This document shows positions 18,204 to 27,233 of a stretch of 64,000 nt of DNA, one piece after another. The notes under the pieces were generated by a model, which made no database searches, was not told the DNA's origin, and saw only the letters and a list, made by a program, of their open reading frames with translations. How positions within the stretch are numbered: position 1 is the stretch's first letter; each line of letters opens with the position of its first letter. The position numbers were made by a program, and so were the translations under genes. The DNA comes from Chryseobacterium salivictor (GTDB taxonomy: Bacteria > Bacteroidota > Bacteroidia > Flavobacteriales > Weeksellaceae): NCBI RefSeq assembly GCF_004359195.1, contig NZ_CP037954.1, positions 1,860,001 to 1,924,000 on the forward strand, given 5' to 3'.

Positions 18204-18623
18204 ATGAAAAAAATACTTTTCAGTTTTGTTGCCTTATTATTCGCAACACTATCTTACGCCCAAATCGAAGGAAAATGGAAGACCATTGACGATGAAACGG
18301 GACAGGCGAAATCCATCGTAGAGATTTTCAAAAAATCCGATGGTAAATATTATGGGAAAGTGACTCAACTGCTCATCAAACCTCAACATGCAAACTGTAT
18401 CGACTGTAAAGATGACAGAAAAAATCAACCCATTCTGGGGATGGAAGTGATCAGAGGCATGAAAAAAGAGGGTAAAGAGTTTACCGGCGGAACAATTACA
18501 GATCCTAAAACAGGAAAAACATACAAATGTAACATCACCCGTGATGGTGACAAACTGAATGTAAGAGGTTATGTAGGATTCTCATTAATCGGAAGAACGC
18601 AGATCTGGCACGCAGTAAAATAG
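18204..18623 (+). CDS. DUF2147 domain-containing exported protein
   Basis: A 139-residue secreted or periplasmic protein with signal peptide MKKILFSFVALLFATLSYAQ and a DUF2147 domain. The hallmarks are EGKWKTIDDETG, KSIVEIFKKSDGKYYGKV, a CIDCKDDRKNQPILGMEVI segment and the closing RGYVGFSLIGRTQIW. The fold is lipocalin-like and the ligand is unknown. A terminator follows directly. Confidence 0.93.
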   Translation: MKKILFSFVALLFATLSYAQIEGKWKTIDDETGQAKSIVEIFKKSDGKYYGKVTQLLIKPQHANCIDCKDDRKNQPILGMEVIRGMKKEGKEFTGGTITDPKTGKTYKCNITRDGDKLNVRGYVGFSLIGRTQIWHAVK

Positions 18624-18644
18624 TTTTCTAAAAATAAACTTGAT

Positions 18645-18674
18645 AAAAAGCATCTTTTCTGAGATGCTTTTTTA
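18645..18674 (+). terminator. Terminator of the DUF2147 gene
   Basis: AAGCATCT pairs with AGATGCTT, followed by six T residues. Confidence 0.85.
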
Positions 18675-18709
18675 ATATCAGCATATACGGTAATTCGCGA
18701 AAAAATCTT

Positions 18710-18717
18710 TACTTTTG
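18710..18717 (+). promoter_or_regulatory. Putative -7 box of the pyruvate dehydrogenase beta gene
   Basis: TACTTTTG fits TAnnTTTG, 22 bases before the ATG at 18740. Confidence 0.45.
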
Positions 18718-18739
18718 TACTTTAATTTTTTAATAAATC

Positions 18740-19723
18740 ATGAAGGAATATACTTTTAGAGAAGTGATTGCACAGGCAATGAGTGAAGAAATGCGAAAAG
18801 ATGAATCCATTTTCCTGATGGGTGAAGAAGTCGCAGAATACAACGGTGCTTACAAAGCTTCTAAAGGAATGCTTGACGAATTCGGCGCTAAAAGAGTAAT
18901 TGATACTCCAATTGCAGAACTCGGATTTACCGGGATTGCCATCGGAGCAGCCATGAACGGAAACAGGCCCATTGTAGAATATATGACTTTCAACTTCTCA
19001 TTGGTAGGAATTGATCAGATTATAAATAATGCAGCGAAAATCCGTCAGATGAGTGGAGGGCAGTGGAATTGCCCAATCGTTTTCCGTGGCCCGACTGGTT
19101 CGGCAGGTCAATTGGGAGCAACGCATTCTCAGGCTTTGGAATCTTGGTTTGCAAATACTCCAGGCTTAAAAGTAGTTGTACCTTCTAATCCTTACGATGC
19201 AAAAGGTTTATTGAAAACCGCAATTCAGGATAATGATCCGGTAATTTTCATGGAGTCTGAACAGATGTATGGCGACAAAATGGAAATCCCAGAAGAAGAA
19301 TATTACATCCCAATCGGAAAAGCAGATATTAAAAAAGAAGGTAAAGATGTCACTTTGGTTTCTTTCGGTAAAATTATGAAGATGGCGATTCAGGCCGCTG
19401 AGGATTTAGAAAAAGAAGGAATCTCTGTAGAAGTAATTGATTTAAGAACGGTTCGTCCATTAGATTATGACACTATTTTAGAGTCGGTAAAGAAAACCAA
19501 CAGACTGGTAATTTTAGAAGAAGCTTGGCCTCTGGGTTCCATTGCAACGGAGATTACGTATATGGTTCAACAAAAAGCATTTGATTATTTAGATGCGCCG
19601 ATCAAGAGAATAACCACACCAGATGCTCCTGCACCTTACTCAGCGCCACTTTTCGCTGAATGGTTCCCGAAATTGGAAAAAGTAAAAGAAGAAATTAAAA
19701 ATGCTTTATATATTAAAGCGTAA
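18740..19723 (+). CDS. pdhB: pyruvate dehydrogenase E1 component, beta subunit
   Basis: This is the beta subunit of the thiamine-diphosphate E1 of pyruvate dehydrogenase, which decarboxylates pyruvate and passes acetyl to E2. The 327-residue protein shows FREVIAQAMSEEMRKDESIFLMGEEVAEYNGAYK, the IDTPIAELGFTGIAIGAAM motif, the FRGPTGSAGQLGATHSQ segment and C-terminal transketolase signature LRTVRPLDYDTI. The alpha subunit and E2 genes are not next to it in this window, since it is bracketed by terminators. A branched-chain 2-oxoacid E1 beta is a less likely alternative. Confidence 0.92.
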   Translation: MKEYTFREVIAQAMSEEMRKDESIFLMGEEVAEYNGAYKASKGMLDEFGAKRVIDTPIAELGFTGIAIGAAMNGNRPIVEYMTFNFSLVGIDQIINNAAKIRQMSGGQWNCPIVFRGPTGSAGQLGATHSQALESWFANTPGLKVVVPSNPYDAKGLLKTAIQDNDPVIFMESEQMYGDKMEIPEEEYYIPIGKADIKKEGKDVTLVSFGKIMKMAIQAAEDLEKEGISVEVIDLRTVRPLDYDTILESVKKTNRLVILEEAWPLGSIATEITYMVQQKAFDYLDAPIKRITTPDAPAPYSAPLFAEWFPKLEKVKEEIKNALYIKA

Positions 19724-19728
19724 TAGAT

Positions 19729-19756
19729 AAAAACTCTCGAAAGAGAGTTTTTTCAT
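19729..19756 (+). terminator. Terminator of pdhB
   Basis: AAAACTCTC pairs with GAGAGTTTT with only a short loop, followed by T residues. Confidence 0.8.
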
Positions 19757-19791
19757 TTATAAAAAGTTATAGAAAACAACTTTTATTAATT

Positions 19792-19799
19792 TACCTTTG
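19792..19799 (+). promoter_or_regulatory. Putative -7 box of kup
   Basis: TACCTTTG fits TAnnTTTG, 19 bases before the ATG at 19819. Confidence 0.45.
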
Positions 19800-19818
19800 A
19801 CGAAATTTTTCGCAATCT

Positions 19819-21804
19819 ATGTCACAAGATACTTTATCTCATTTTGATACAAAAAAACTTACCGCAGTAGGAGTTTTGGTTTCCCTCGGAATAGTTTTCG
19901 GCGATATCGGAACTTCACCGCTGTATGTTATGAAGGCGATCGTAAATGCCCGTCATGGTACCGGGAATTTGCCGTTCGATGAATATATCGAAGGAGCACT
20001 TTCCTGCATCATCTGGACGCTGACGATGCAAACCACTTTTAAGTACGTGATTATTGCATTGCGTGCTGATAATAAGGGAGAAGGTGGTATTTTATCTCTG
20101 TACTCGCTGGTCAAGAAGCTTAAGAAAAAATGGCTGTATGTCATCGCTATTATCGGTGCTTCAACTTTGGTAGCAGACAGTATAATTACCCCCTCATTAA
20201 CGGTAATGTCTGCTGTGGAAGGGTTGAAGATATTTTCGCCTCATACTCCGGTTGTGGCGATTACGCTGGTTATTCTGGCCTTTGTCTTTATTGTGCAACA
20301 ATTTGGTACGGCTTCCATCGGTAAGTTTTTTGGTCCGGTGATGGTTGTTTGGTTCTTGGTTTTAGGGATATTTGGTTCAGTTCATTTATTTGATCATCTC
20401 GAAATTTTGAAAGCATTTAATCCTTATTACGCTTATAATTTAATAAAGCATTCACCCAGTGCGATTGTGATTATGGGAGCGGTATTTCTTTGTACGACAG
20501 GAGCGGAAGCTTTGTATTCTGATTTAGGACATTGCGGCAAACAAAATATCCGGGTGAGCTGGATTTTTGTAAAGACCATGTTGGTTTTAAATTATTTGGG
20601 TCAAGGTGCCTGGTTATTAGATAATCCGGAATCTGTTTCGCAGGGAATCAATCCGATTTTTGGAATTATGCCCGAATGGGCGATTTTACCAGGGGTGATT
20701 TTAGCAACAGCTGCTGCAATTATCGCAAGTCAATCTGTGATTACGGGTTCTTTTACCATGTTTTCAGAAGCGATGTCGGTGATGTTTTGGCCGAATCAGC
20801 AAATCGATTATCCATCCGGTATTAAAGGTCAAATGTATATTCCTAAAATCAATTGGGGGTTGATGTTTCTTTGCTTCATCGTGGTTATTTATTTCCAAAA
20901 GTCAGAAGCGATGGAAGCTGCTTATGGTTTAACCATTACGATTACGATGTTGATGACCACTACCTTACTGTTTTTCTGGCTCAGCAGATCCAGAGTTACG
21001 AAGGTATTCGCAATCGGTTTTTTAGCCGTCTATCTTTGCATCGAATTGGGTTTCTTTTATGCCAATGTTATTAAGTTTTTCGACGGCGGGTGGCTGACGG
21101 TGGTTTTAGGTGGATTTATCGCCGTTTGCATGTACGCATGGTATAACGGAAGACTCATTAAAGCAAAGTTTATCAAATTTGTAAAACTCGATAAATATGT
21201 GCCGGTAATAAAAGAAATGAAACTTGATGAAACCATCCCGAAATACGCAACCAATCTCGCTTTCCTAAGCCGTGCAAAAAGACAGGATGAGGTAGAAGCC
21301 AAGATTATTTATTCTATTTTGCGGAAGCAACCTAAAAGAGCAGACCATTATTTCATCCTCAATATTGCCAATCAGGAAGATCCATATACTTTTAAATATA
21401 CCATTGATGAAATTATGCCCGGTACGATTTTCAGGATCAATTTCATGCTTGGTTTTAAAATTGACCGCCGAATCAATGATTATTTCGACCAGGTCTTAGA
21501 AGACATGATGGAAGAGGGAAGTATTCCCGCACGAAGCAGTCACCCTTCACTTCGCCATTATAATATTCCACCTGATCTCAAATATGTGATTATTGATAAT
21601 ACTTACATCAATGATGCTTTGTTGACTGTCAAAGAAAAAATCACACTCAATATTTACAATTTTGTAAAATATATCGGCAGTGATGACTTTAAAGCCTGGG
21701 GAGTTTCTGCCCATAATGTAGTGGTAGAGTCGGCGCCTTTACTGGATCAAAAAATTATCACCAATAAAATTAAGCAGGTAAGTTTCCATAGATACGATTC
21801 CTAA
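19819..21804 (+). CDS. kup: KUP family potassium uptake protein
   Basis: A 661-residue inner-membrane K+/H+ symporter. The N-terminal signature GIVFGDIGTSPLYVMKAI (about 24-41) is diagnostic, and about twelve membrane helices occupy residues 15-450. A soluble C-terminal region (about 460-661) follows, as in other KUP proteins, where it is needed for transport. It supplies K+ at low pH or when other uptake systems are limiting. It is monocistronic, followed 76 bases later by the Fur-family gene. Confidence 0.96.
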   Translation: MSQDTLSHFDTKKLTAVGVLVSLGIVFGDIGTSPLYVMKAIVNARHGTGNLPFDEYIEGALSCIIWTLTMQTTFKYVIIALRADNKGEGGILSLYSLVKKLKKKWLYVIAIIGASTLVADSIITPSLTVMSAVEGLKIFSPHTPVVAITLVILAFVFIVQQFGTASIGKFFGPVMVVWFLVLGIFGSVHLFDHLEILKAFNPYYAYNLIKHSPSAIVIMGAVFLCTTGAEALYSDLGHCGKQNIRVSWIFVKTMLVLNYLGQGAWLLDNPESVSQGINPIFGIMPEWAILPGVILATAAAIIASQSVITGSFTMFSEAMSVMFWPNQQIDYPSGIKGQMYIPKINWGLMFLCFIVVIYFQKSEAMEAAYGLTITITMLMTTTLLFFWLSRSRVTKVFAIGFLAVYLCIELGFFYANVIKFFDGGWLTVVLGGFIAVCMYAWYNGRLIKAKFIKFVKLDKYVPVIKEMKLDETIPKYATNLAFLSRAKRQDEVEAKIIYSILRKQPKRADHYFILNIANQEDPYTFKYTIDEIMPGTIFRINFMLGFKIDRRINDYFDQVLEDMMEEGSIPARSSHPSLRHYNIPPDLKYVIIDNTYINDALLTVKEKITLNIYNFVKYIGSDDFKAWGVSAHNVVVESAPLLDQKIITNKIKQVSFHRYDS

Positions 21805-21856
21805 GATGGCATTCAGGGAAGAAATGAAGGTGAACCGGAGTTAATAAAAAATTCGG

Positions 21857-21864
21857 TAAATTTG
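21857..21864 (+). promoter_or_regulatory. Putative -7 box of the Fur-family gene
   Basis: TAAATTTG fits TAnnTTTG, 16 bases before the ATG at 21881. Confidence 0.45.
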
Positions 21865-21880
21865 CATATAATTATTTTTA

Positions 21881-22354
21881 ATGGACGCTAAACAAAAAGA
21901 ACTCAATTTTTCAACAATCAAGGAGGTTTTAAGACAATATCTTCAGCATAAAGGTTTTCGAAATACGCCGGAACGCTACACGATTTTAGAAGAAATCTAC
22001 AATATGGAGCATCACTTCAATGTTGATGATTTATACCTTTTGATGATGCAGAAAAAATACCATGTTTCCAAAGCGACCATTTACAATACCATCGAAATAT
22101 TTCTGGATGCCGGCTTAATCAGAAAACATCAGTTTGGCGAAAAAACCATGACTTCTTCTTCCTACGAAAAATCATATTTCGATAAGCAACACGATCATTT
22201 GGTTATTTACAAAAAAGGCTCAGACAAAGAAATTCAGGAAATCATTGAGTTTTGCGACCCGAGAATCCAGGGAATCAAAGATTCTATTGAAGCAGCATTT
22301 GGTGTAAATATTGATTCACATTCACTTTATTTTTACGGAACTAAAAAGGATTAA
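21881..22354 (+). CDS. fur: Fur family transcriptional regulator
   Basis: A 157-residue metal-responsive repressor. The N-terminal winged helix includes GFRNTPERYTILEEIY and VSKATIYNTIEIFLDAGLI (recognition helix). The C-terminal part has the HHFNVDDLY and HDHLVIYKKG metal-site segments. The structural zinc CxxC pairs common in Fur are missing: only one Cys (FCDP) is seen, as in many flavobacterial Fur proteins. Its stop overlaps the start of the OstA-like gene by one base, so the two are translationally coupled. Whether it senses Fe2+, Zn2+ or Mn2+ cannot be decided from sequence. Confidence 0.88.
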   Translation: MDAKQKELNFSTIKEVLRQYLQHKGFRNTPERYTILEEIYNMEHHFNVDDLYLLMMQKKYHVSKATIYNTIEIFLDAGLIRKHQFGEKTMTSSSYEKSYFDKQHDHLVIYKKGSDKEIQEIIEFCDPRIQGIKDSIEAAFGVNIDSHSLYFYGTKKD

Positions 22355-24090
22355 TGAAAAAAATCTTTGTTTTTTTTCTCTTCATCAGTGCCCATGTTTT
22401 TGCGCAGATCAATACCCAGCCTAATCAGGACTTGGTCAAAGATCCTTTTTTTAATAATCCAAAAAAAGGTGTTTCCACGGAGAAGGTAAAATTAATCCAT
22501 TCTGATTTTTTTCAAAAGGCTTTAGATAAATACCAGGGAAATCCCTACTTCTCGGGAAATGTGCAGTTTGCCCATCAAGGTTCCGTTTTAACGGCCGATG
22601 AGGTTATTTTTTATCAGGAACAGAATTTTGTGAAAGCCATCGGAAATGTAAAACTTCAGAATGCGGACGGTTCAGTCATTACTTCCGGTGAAATGGAATA
22701 CGACGGAAATACCCAAAAAGGAATCGCCCGGAAAAATGTACTGCTGACCGATCCCGGACAAACCATCAAAACTGAAACCCTTTATTACGACCGCATTTCC
22801 AATAAAGCCTATTTCAATACGGGCGGTACGATTACGAAAGACGGCAACGTGATGTACACCAAATCTGCCACCTACGACTTGAACAGCAGATTAATTGATT
22901 TTTCCGGCAATGTGAAAATCGATAATCCCGAATATACGGTAGAAGGAGTGAATATTATTCAGAACCAAAATACCAATACCGCAACATTCAACGGTGCTAC
23001 AACCATTACCAATAAAAAGAATCCAGCCAATCTAATTTATACAGAGAAGGGAACCTACAACATGAATTCTAAGGAAGTTTATTTAAAGAAAAATTCCCGA
23101 ATTCATTATAATGGAAAAATACTCACCGGCGACGATATGTATTTCAATCAAATCACCGGATTCGGAACGGCCAAAGGAAATGTAACCCTCCGCGATCCTT
23201 TAGAAAAACGCTATATGAAAGGAGGTTACGGCGAAATCTACGAGAAAAAAGACTCCGCGATGATGACCGATAAACCCTATGCTGTGAAAATTTTGGAGAA
23301 AGATTCTATGTATTTTTCTGCAGACCGTATTTTGGCTTATCAAAAAGTAGATGAACAAAATCCCCTCAAGAAAAAGAGTTTCCTGCGTGCTTATAAAAAA
23401 GCCAGAATGTTCAAGTCTAATATTCAGGTTAGAGCCGACTCCTTAAGTTTTAATGAAACCGACGGAATCATGCATCTCGACGGAAAACCCATCGCCTGGA
23501 GCGGCGAGAAACAGATAACCGGCGATAAAATAGAAGCGTATTTCGATACCGAAAAGGAGTTTATAGATTCCTTGCGCGTCATAGGAAATGCGTTCGCCAT
23601 CAGCAAAGTGGATTCACTAAGTTTAAAAGATGAATTCCACCAGGTGAAAGGAAAACTGATGACGGTTTATTATAAAGAAAATGAAATCAAGCTGGCAAAA
23701 GTAATCGGTAACGCACAATCAATTACGTACGCCGATGACCAAAACGAAAAAACCAAAGAAGTAGAAAGAATCGGAGTGGCGCTTTCTACCTGTGGCACAA
23801 TTGAAGCCGAATTCGAAGACCGGAAAGTTCAGATTATTTCCTGTAACATCGGTGCCAATACCGACATTTATCCGATGAGTTTAATCTCGCACGAACAAAG
23901 GTTTTTTCCCGATTTCAACTGGAATACCAAAGACCGCCTCCGTACCTGGCGCGACATTTTCGTGGAAACACCGGATTATCCCGAAATAAAATACGAAGCC
24001 GACGACGCTCTTTATAACGCTGCCCAAAAAGCCATCAATGATGAAAAAGCCAAAGAAGAAGCTAAGAAGCCGAAGAGGGTTCGGAAGTAA
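22354..24090 (+). CDS. OstA-like LPS transport protein (LptA/OstA domain)
   Basis: The 578-residue periplasmic protein has a signal peptide (FLFISAHVFAQ) and an OstA/LptA-like beta-jellyroll repeat region, with recurrent patterns such as GNVQFAHQGSVLTADEVIFY, GNVKLQNADGSVITSGEMEY and GDDMYFNQITGFGTAKGNV. These motifs build the groove that carries lipopolysaccharide across the periplasm. It is longer than LptA and lacks the LptD barrel; it is the Bacteroidetes OstA-like type. The C-terminus is charged, KAKEEAKKPKRVRK. It overlaps the fur stop codon by one base, so expression is coupled. Confidence 0.86.
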   Translation: MKKIFVFFLFISAHVFAQINTQPNQDLVKDPFFNNPKKGVSTEKVKLIHSDFFQKALDKYQGNPYFSGNVQFAHQGSVLTADEVIFYQEQNFVKAIGNVKLQNADGSVITSGEMEYDGNTQKGIARKNVLLTDPGQTIKTETLYYDRISNKAYFNTGGTITKDGNVMYTKSATYDLNSRLIDFSGNVKIDNPEYTVEGVNIIQNQNTNTATFNGATTITNKKNPANLIYTEKGTYNMNSKEVYLKKNSRIHYNGKILTGDDMYFNQITGFGTAKGNVTLRDPLEKRYMKGGYGEIYEKKDSAMMTDKPYAVKILEKDSMYFSADRILAYQKVDEQNPLKKKSFLRAYKKARMFKSNIQVRADSLSFNETDGIMHLDGKPIAWSGEKQITGDKIEAYFDTEKEFIDSLRVIGNAFAISKVDSLSLKDEFHQVKGKLMTVYYKENEIKLAKVIGNAQSITYADDQNEKTKEVERIGVALSTCGTIEAEFEDRKVQIISCNIGANTDIYPMSLISHEQRFFPDFNWNTKDRLRTWRDIFVETPDYPEIKYEADDALYNAAQKAINDEKAKEEAKKPKRVRK

Positions 24091-24102
24091 TTTTTTTATT
24101 TG

Positions 24103-24182
24103 GGCGCCTTAATCCGCCTTCCACTCCCGCTTTTTTGTTCCACTTCGTTCCACAAAAAGAGCTCCGTTCAAGTCGGGGCGCA
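24103..24182 (-). repeat. Structured intergenic element, copy A
   Basis: Read on the minus strand it starts GCCCCGACTTGAACGG, holds an internal stem (TTTTTGT with ACAAAAA) and contains AGCGGGA near its end, closing with GGCGCC. Copy B at 25583-25711 has the same architecture in the opposite orientation: GCCCCGA...GAA.CGG, an internal stem and AGCGGGA. I recall similar GCCCCGAT...AGCGGGA elements as common intergenic sequences in Flavobacteriaceae. Confidence 0.65.
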
Positions 24183-24212
24183 ACTCAGATTGTAATAGAA
24201 AATTTTCACATA

Positions 24213-25391
24213 ATGCAAACAGATTTTTTTAAATACCAGGCGCAAACCACGCAATTTGCCGCCGGATTTGAAGTTGAAAAAGCTTCCGGTTCCTACATCT
24301 ACGGAAAAGACGGACGAAAATACCTGGATTTCGTAGCCGGAGTTTCTGCCAATACTTTGGGACATTCACATCCTAAAATTGTAGAAGCCATCAAAACACA
24401 GGCAGAAAAATATCTGCACGTCATGGTTTATGGCGAATACGCTCAGGAGATGCCGGTGAAATTATGCAGGCTATTAGCCGATGCTACGCCCGAACCTTTA
24501 GAGGTTACTTATCTCGTCAACTCCGGCGCAGAAGCAATCGACGGTGCTTTGAAATTAGCCAAACGTTTTACCGGCAGAGAAGAAATTATTTCGATGACCA
24601 ATTCTTACCACGGAAATACCCACGGCGCTTTGTCGGTTTCGGGGAATGAATTTCACAAGCGGGAGTTTCGTCCGCTCCTGCCGATGGTCAGTTTTATTGA
24701 ATTTAATAATCAGGAAGATTTTGATAAGATTACCGAAAAAACGGCCTGTGTTTTAGCGGAAACCATTCAGGGTGCTGCGGGATTTTTAGTTCCGGATGCT
24801 GACTATTTCCGGAATCTTAAAAAGCGGTGTGAAGAAGTTGGCGCTTTATTAATTCTCGACGAGATTCAGCCTGGTTTTGGCAGAACAGGAAAACTCTTTG
24901 CCTTCGAACATCTGGACATGGTTCCGGATATTCTGGTAATGGGGAAAGGTATGGGTGGTGGCGTTCCCGTAGGTGCTTTTATGAGTTCGAAAACGATCAT
25001 GCACAGTCTTTCTCATTCACCGAAGTTGGGGCATATCACGACTTTTGGCGGAAATCCGCTGATTGCCGCCGCAAGTTATGCTACTTTGCATGAAGTTATT
25101 GAAAGTGGTTTGATGAACGAAATCCAGGAAAAAGAAGATTTATTCCGGGAATTATTAGTTCATCCAAAAATAAAAAATGTCAACGGAAAAGGCTTGATGT
25201 TGGCCGTGAATCTCGGTTCACCTGATTTCACTTTAGAAGTTGCAAAACGCTGCATGGAAAAAGGACTCATCGTTTTTTGGCAACTGTACCGAAATGAATA
25301 TTTACGGATTTCGCCGCCGCTTACGATTTCTTTAGCTGAAATTAAAGAGGGTTGCGAATTTATTTTAGAGGTTTTAAATGAAATGGAATAG
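24213..25391 (+). CDS. class III aminotransferase (aspartate aminotransferase family)
   Basis: A PLP-dependent enzyme of 392 residues from the ATG at 24213. An earlier ATG at 24135 is rejected because its extra residues are translated from the intergenic repeat. The fold-type I features are SGAEAIDGALKLAKRF (about 104-119), SYHGNTHGAL, the PLP-contacting LDEIQPGFGRTG (D216) and VMGKGMGGGVP with Schiff-base K245. It belongs to the acetylornithine/ornithine/4-aminobutyrate group; the exact amino donor is not clear. It has no operon partner and lies between two inverted structured elements. Confidence 0.9.
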   Translation: MQTDFFKYQAQTTQFAAGFEVEKASGSYIYGKDGRKYLDFVAGVSANTLGHSHPKIVEAIKTQAEKYLHVMVYGEYAQEMPVKLCRLLADATPEPLEVTYLVNSGAEAIDGALKLAKRFTGREEIISMTNSYHGNTHGALSVSGNEFHKREFRPLLPMVSFIEFNNQEDFDKITEKTACVLAETIQGAAGFLVPDADYFRNLKKRCEEVGALLILDEIQPGFGRTGKLFAFEHLDMVPDILVMGKGMGGGVPVGAFMSSKTIMHSLSHSPKLGHITTFGGNPLIAAASYATLHEVIESGLMNEIQEKEDLFRELLVHPKIKNVNGKGLMLAVNLGSPDFTLEVAKRCMEKGLIVFWQLYRNEYLRISPPLTISLAEIKEGCEFILEVLNEME

Positions 25392-25582
25392 TACTTCTCA
25401 TCTTCTGTATCAACAAAAATCGAATTCTCAACCCCAAATGTATGGCGGAATTTAACAAGCTTTGAAACCTTGTAAATTCATTAATTTGAAAAAGTCTTGC
25501 AAAGACTACGATTTGATTCTTTCAGTAAAATGGAAAGATGTTTTGAAAAAAAATATTTAAAATAGAAAAGGAACTTTTTCTT

Positions 25583-25711
25583 AGCCCCGATGGAAGCGGC
25601 ATCCCGCGATGATATATGTCATGGTTTTGAAACCGGTTTTTCAGAATCGCGGATATAGCGGACAGCGGGACGGGTTTTGTAAGAAAATACCATTTAGTTG
25701 CTCCTAATGCC
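25583..25711 (+). repeat. Structured intergenic element, copy B
   Basis: It starts AGCCCCGATGGAAGCGG, then CATCCCGCGAT pairs with ATCGCGGATA (one bulge) around a loop that holds a further GGTTT/AAACC hairpin. After that come AGCGGGA and a tail GCTCCTAATGCC. It fills most of the 398-base gap between the aminotransferase and the START-like gene. See copy A. It may be a dispersed repeat or a non-coding RNA. Confidence 0.65.
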
Positions 25712-25789
25712 TTAAAGTATTTCCGCAAATATATTGCGTATATTAAAAATTAATTTATATATTGCGAGACATTAAAAAAAGGTAATAAT

Positions 25790-26176
25790 ATGGCGAAAAC
25801 GAAAGTGCAATACGAGTTTCCAATGCACTGTCAGTCAGAGATTTTGTATGAATATATGGCGAGCGCAGAGGGACTTTCTGAGTGGTTTGCGGATGACGTG
25901 GTGGAAAAAGGAGACGACTTCTATTTTAGTTGGAGCAATGGTCCCGAAGAAAAAGCGACGCTTATTCGTTACAAACCCGAAAGTTTTGTGCGTTTTCGAT
26001 GGGAAGAGGATGAAGGAACGAAAAATTATTTTGAAATGACCATCGTTATTGATGATATTACTGATGATTTGGCCCTGAATATTACTGATTTCTGTGATGC
26101 CGGCGACGAAGAAGAAAACCGCCTCTATTGGGAAAATTTAATCGAAAATTTAAAATTAAAATTAGGCGCATCCTAA
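25790..26176 (+). CDS. START-like domain protein (SRPBCC/AHSA1 type)
   Basis: A 128-residue cytoplasmic protein of the START/AHSA1 fold common in Bacteroidetes. The visible pattern is FPMHCQSEILYEYMASAEGLSEWFADDV, followed by YFSWSNGPEEKATLI, FVRFRWEED, and a long C-terminal helix (about 110-125). Such proteins have a hydrophobic cavity; the ligand or client is unknown. A terminator follows. Confidence 0.88.
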   Translation: MAKTKVQYEFPMHCQSEILYEYMASAEGLSEWFADDVVEKGDDFYFSWSNGPEEKATLIRYKPESFVRFRWEEDEGTKNYFEMTIVIDDITDDLALNITDFCDAGDEEENRLYWENLIENLKLKLGAS

Positions 26177-26198
26177 TTTTTTTAATCTAAATAAAAAG

Positions 26199-26225
26199 AT
26201 GAACGATTTATCGTTCATTTTTTGT
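26199..26225 (+). terminator. Terminator of the START-like gene
   Basis: ATGAACGA pairs with TCGTTCAT around a TTTA loop, followed by five or more T residues. Confidence 0.88.
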
Positions 26226-26244
26226 TGCTAAAATACGGTCTATT

Positions 26245-27048
26245 GTGAAATTATCTTTTGCTTCTGAGAATTTTCAAACCCACAACCGCGCCTTTTTATA
26301 TGGTGATGCGGTACAGGTTTCTTTTTTTATCCGCAACGCTGAATTGATTATGGCGGAAGAATGTTATTTTTATTTAATGGCTTCGATGCGTAAAATGAGA
26401 ATGGCGATTCCATTGTCTTACACTTTGGAATTTTTCCAGAATTTATTCGGGGAAAAAGTGCTGCAACAGGAACTGAAAAATGGAATTATTCATTTCTTCG
26501 TCTATCGGAATGCAGATGAAAAAGAACTTTCAAAAAGTGGGATTTCTTATTATTTCGAAGTCGATGAAGTTGATGATATCTTGTCGGTTCAAAGAGAGTA
26601 TGAACTTGATTTGATTAAGGAAATCAACGTGAATGCCAATGTTCTAAGCGGTATTCATGTTCATTGTCCGGAAAATATCTACGCAGAAATTTATGCGAAG
26701 GAAAATGATCTGGATGACATTATTTTCCTGAACCCCAATAAAAGAATTGCCAGAAGTGTCTTCGGGAACTTATTATTCCTGGAAAATAATACCATTAAGA
26801 TCCCTAAAACCTCAGAAGGAGCCTATATTTCGCCACTGATGGAAAACTTTGTCACCTTTATTCATAAAAATAATTTGGCTCAGATTCAAGAGTCAGAAAT
26901 GATTGCCTTTGAATCTCAAAAAGCAGAAGAGATTTTGATGATTTCAGATTTAAAAGGAATTTTCTCTGTTACCAAAATCCGGAATAAAACATTTGGAAAA
27001 GAAAGGTTTGCGGAAATGGTGGAAAAATGGAAAACCAGCTTCCTTTAA
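26245..27048 (+). CDS. aminotransferase class IV-like protein lacking the catalytic lysine
   Basis: The 267-residue protein follows the fold-type IV pattern (branched-chain aminotransferase/aminodeoxychorismate lyase): NRAFLYGDAVQVSFF at about 14-28, a central helix and the DDIIFLN strand at about 167-173. Aligned on AKENDLDD, the PLP lysine position (IKT.NY in active members) is Ile within LSGIHVHCPEN. The usual EGSSSN loop reads RSVFGNLLFL. It probably does not form the normal PLP aldimine, or it has a different function. The start is GTG at 26245; no ATG is available before an upstream in-frame stop at 26200. Confidence 0.7.
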   Translation: MKLSFASENFQTHNRAFLYGDAVQVSFFIRNAELIMAEECYFYLMASMRKMRMAIPLSYTLEFFQNLFGEKVLQQELKNGIIHFFVYRNADEKELSKSGISYYFEVDEVDDILSVQREYELDLIKEINVNANVLSGIHVHCPENIYAEIYAKENDLDDIIFLNPNKRIARSVFGNLLFLENNTIKIPKTSEGAYISPLMENFVTFIHKNNLAQIQESEMIAFESQKAEEILMISDLKGIFSVTKIRNKTFGKERFAEMVEKWKTSFL

Positions 27049-27056
27049 AAATTGAC

Positions 27057-27102
27057 AAACCCAGTTAACAACCTTTAAAGAAAGTCATTAACCGGGTTTT
27101 TT
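27057..27102 (+). terminator. Terminator after the class IV aminotransferase-like gene
   Basis: AACCCAGTTAA pairs with TTAACCGGGTT (one mismatch), followed by T residues. Confidence 0.7.
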
Positions 27103-27233
27103 AGATTTTAATTATAATAATAACGGGGTTGCAATCTTTAAATTATACCCCTGAGTATTAAAGTTCTGTTAAAATTTTAAAACGCCAAAAAAGTGAAGAA
27201 ACAAGATAATTTATGCCGGTTTCCAACCGCTAA

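Noticed and set aside
24135-24212. An upstream start for the class III aminotransferase
   Set aside because: The extra codons lie in the structured repeat element and do not resemble the family.
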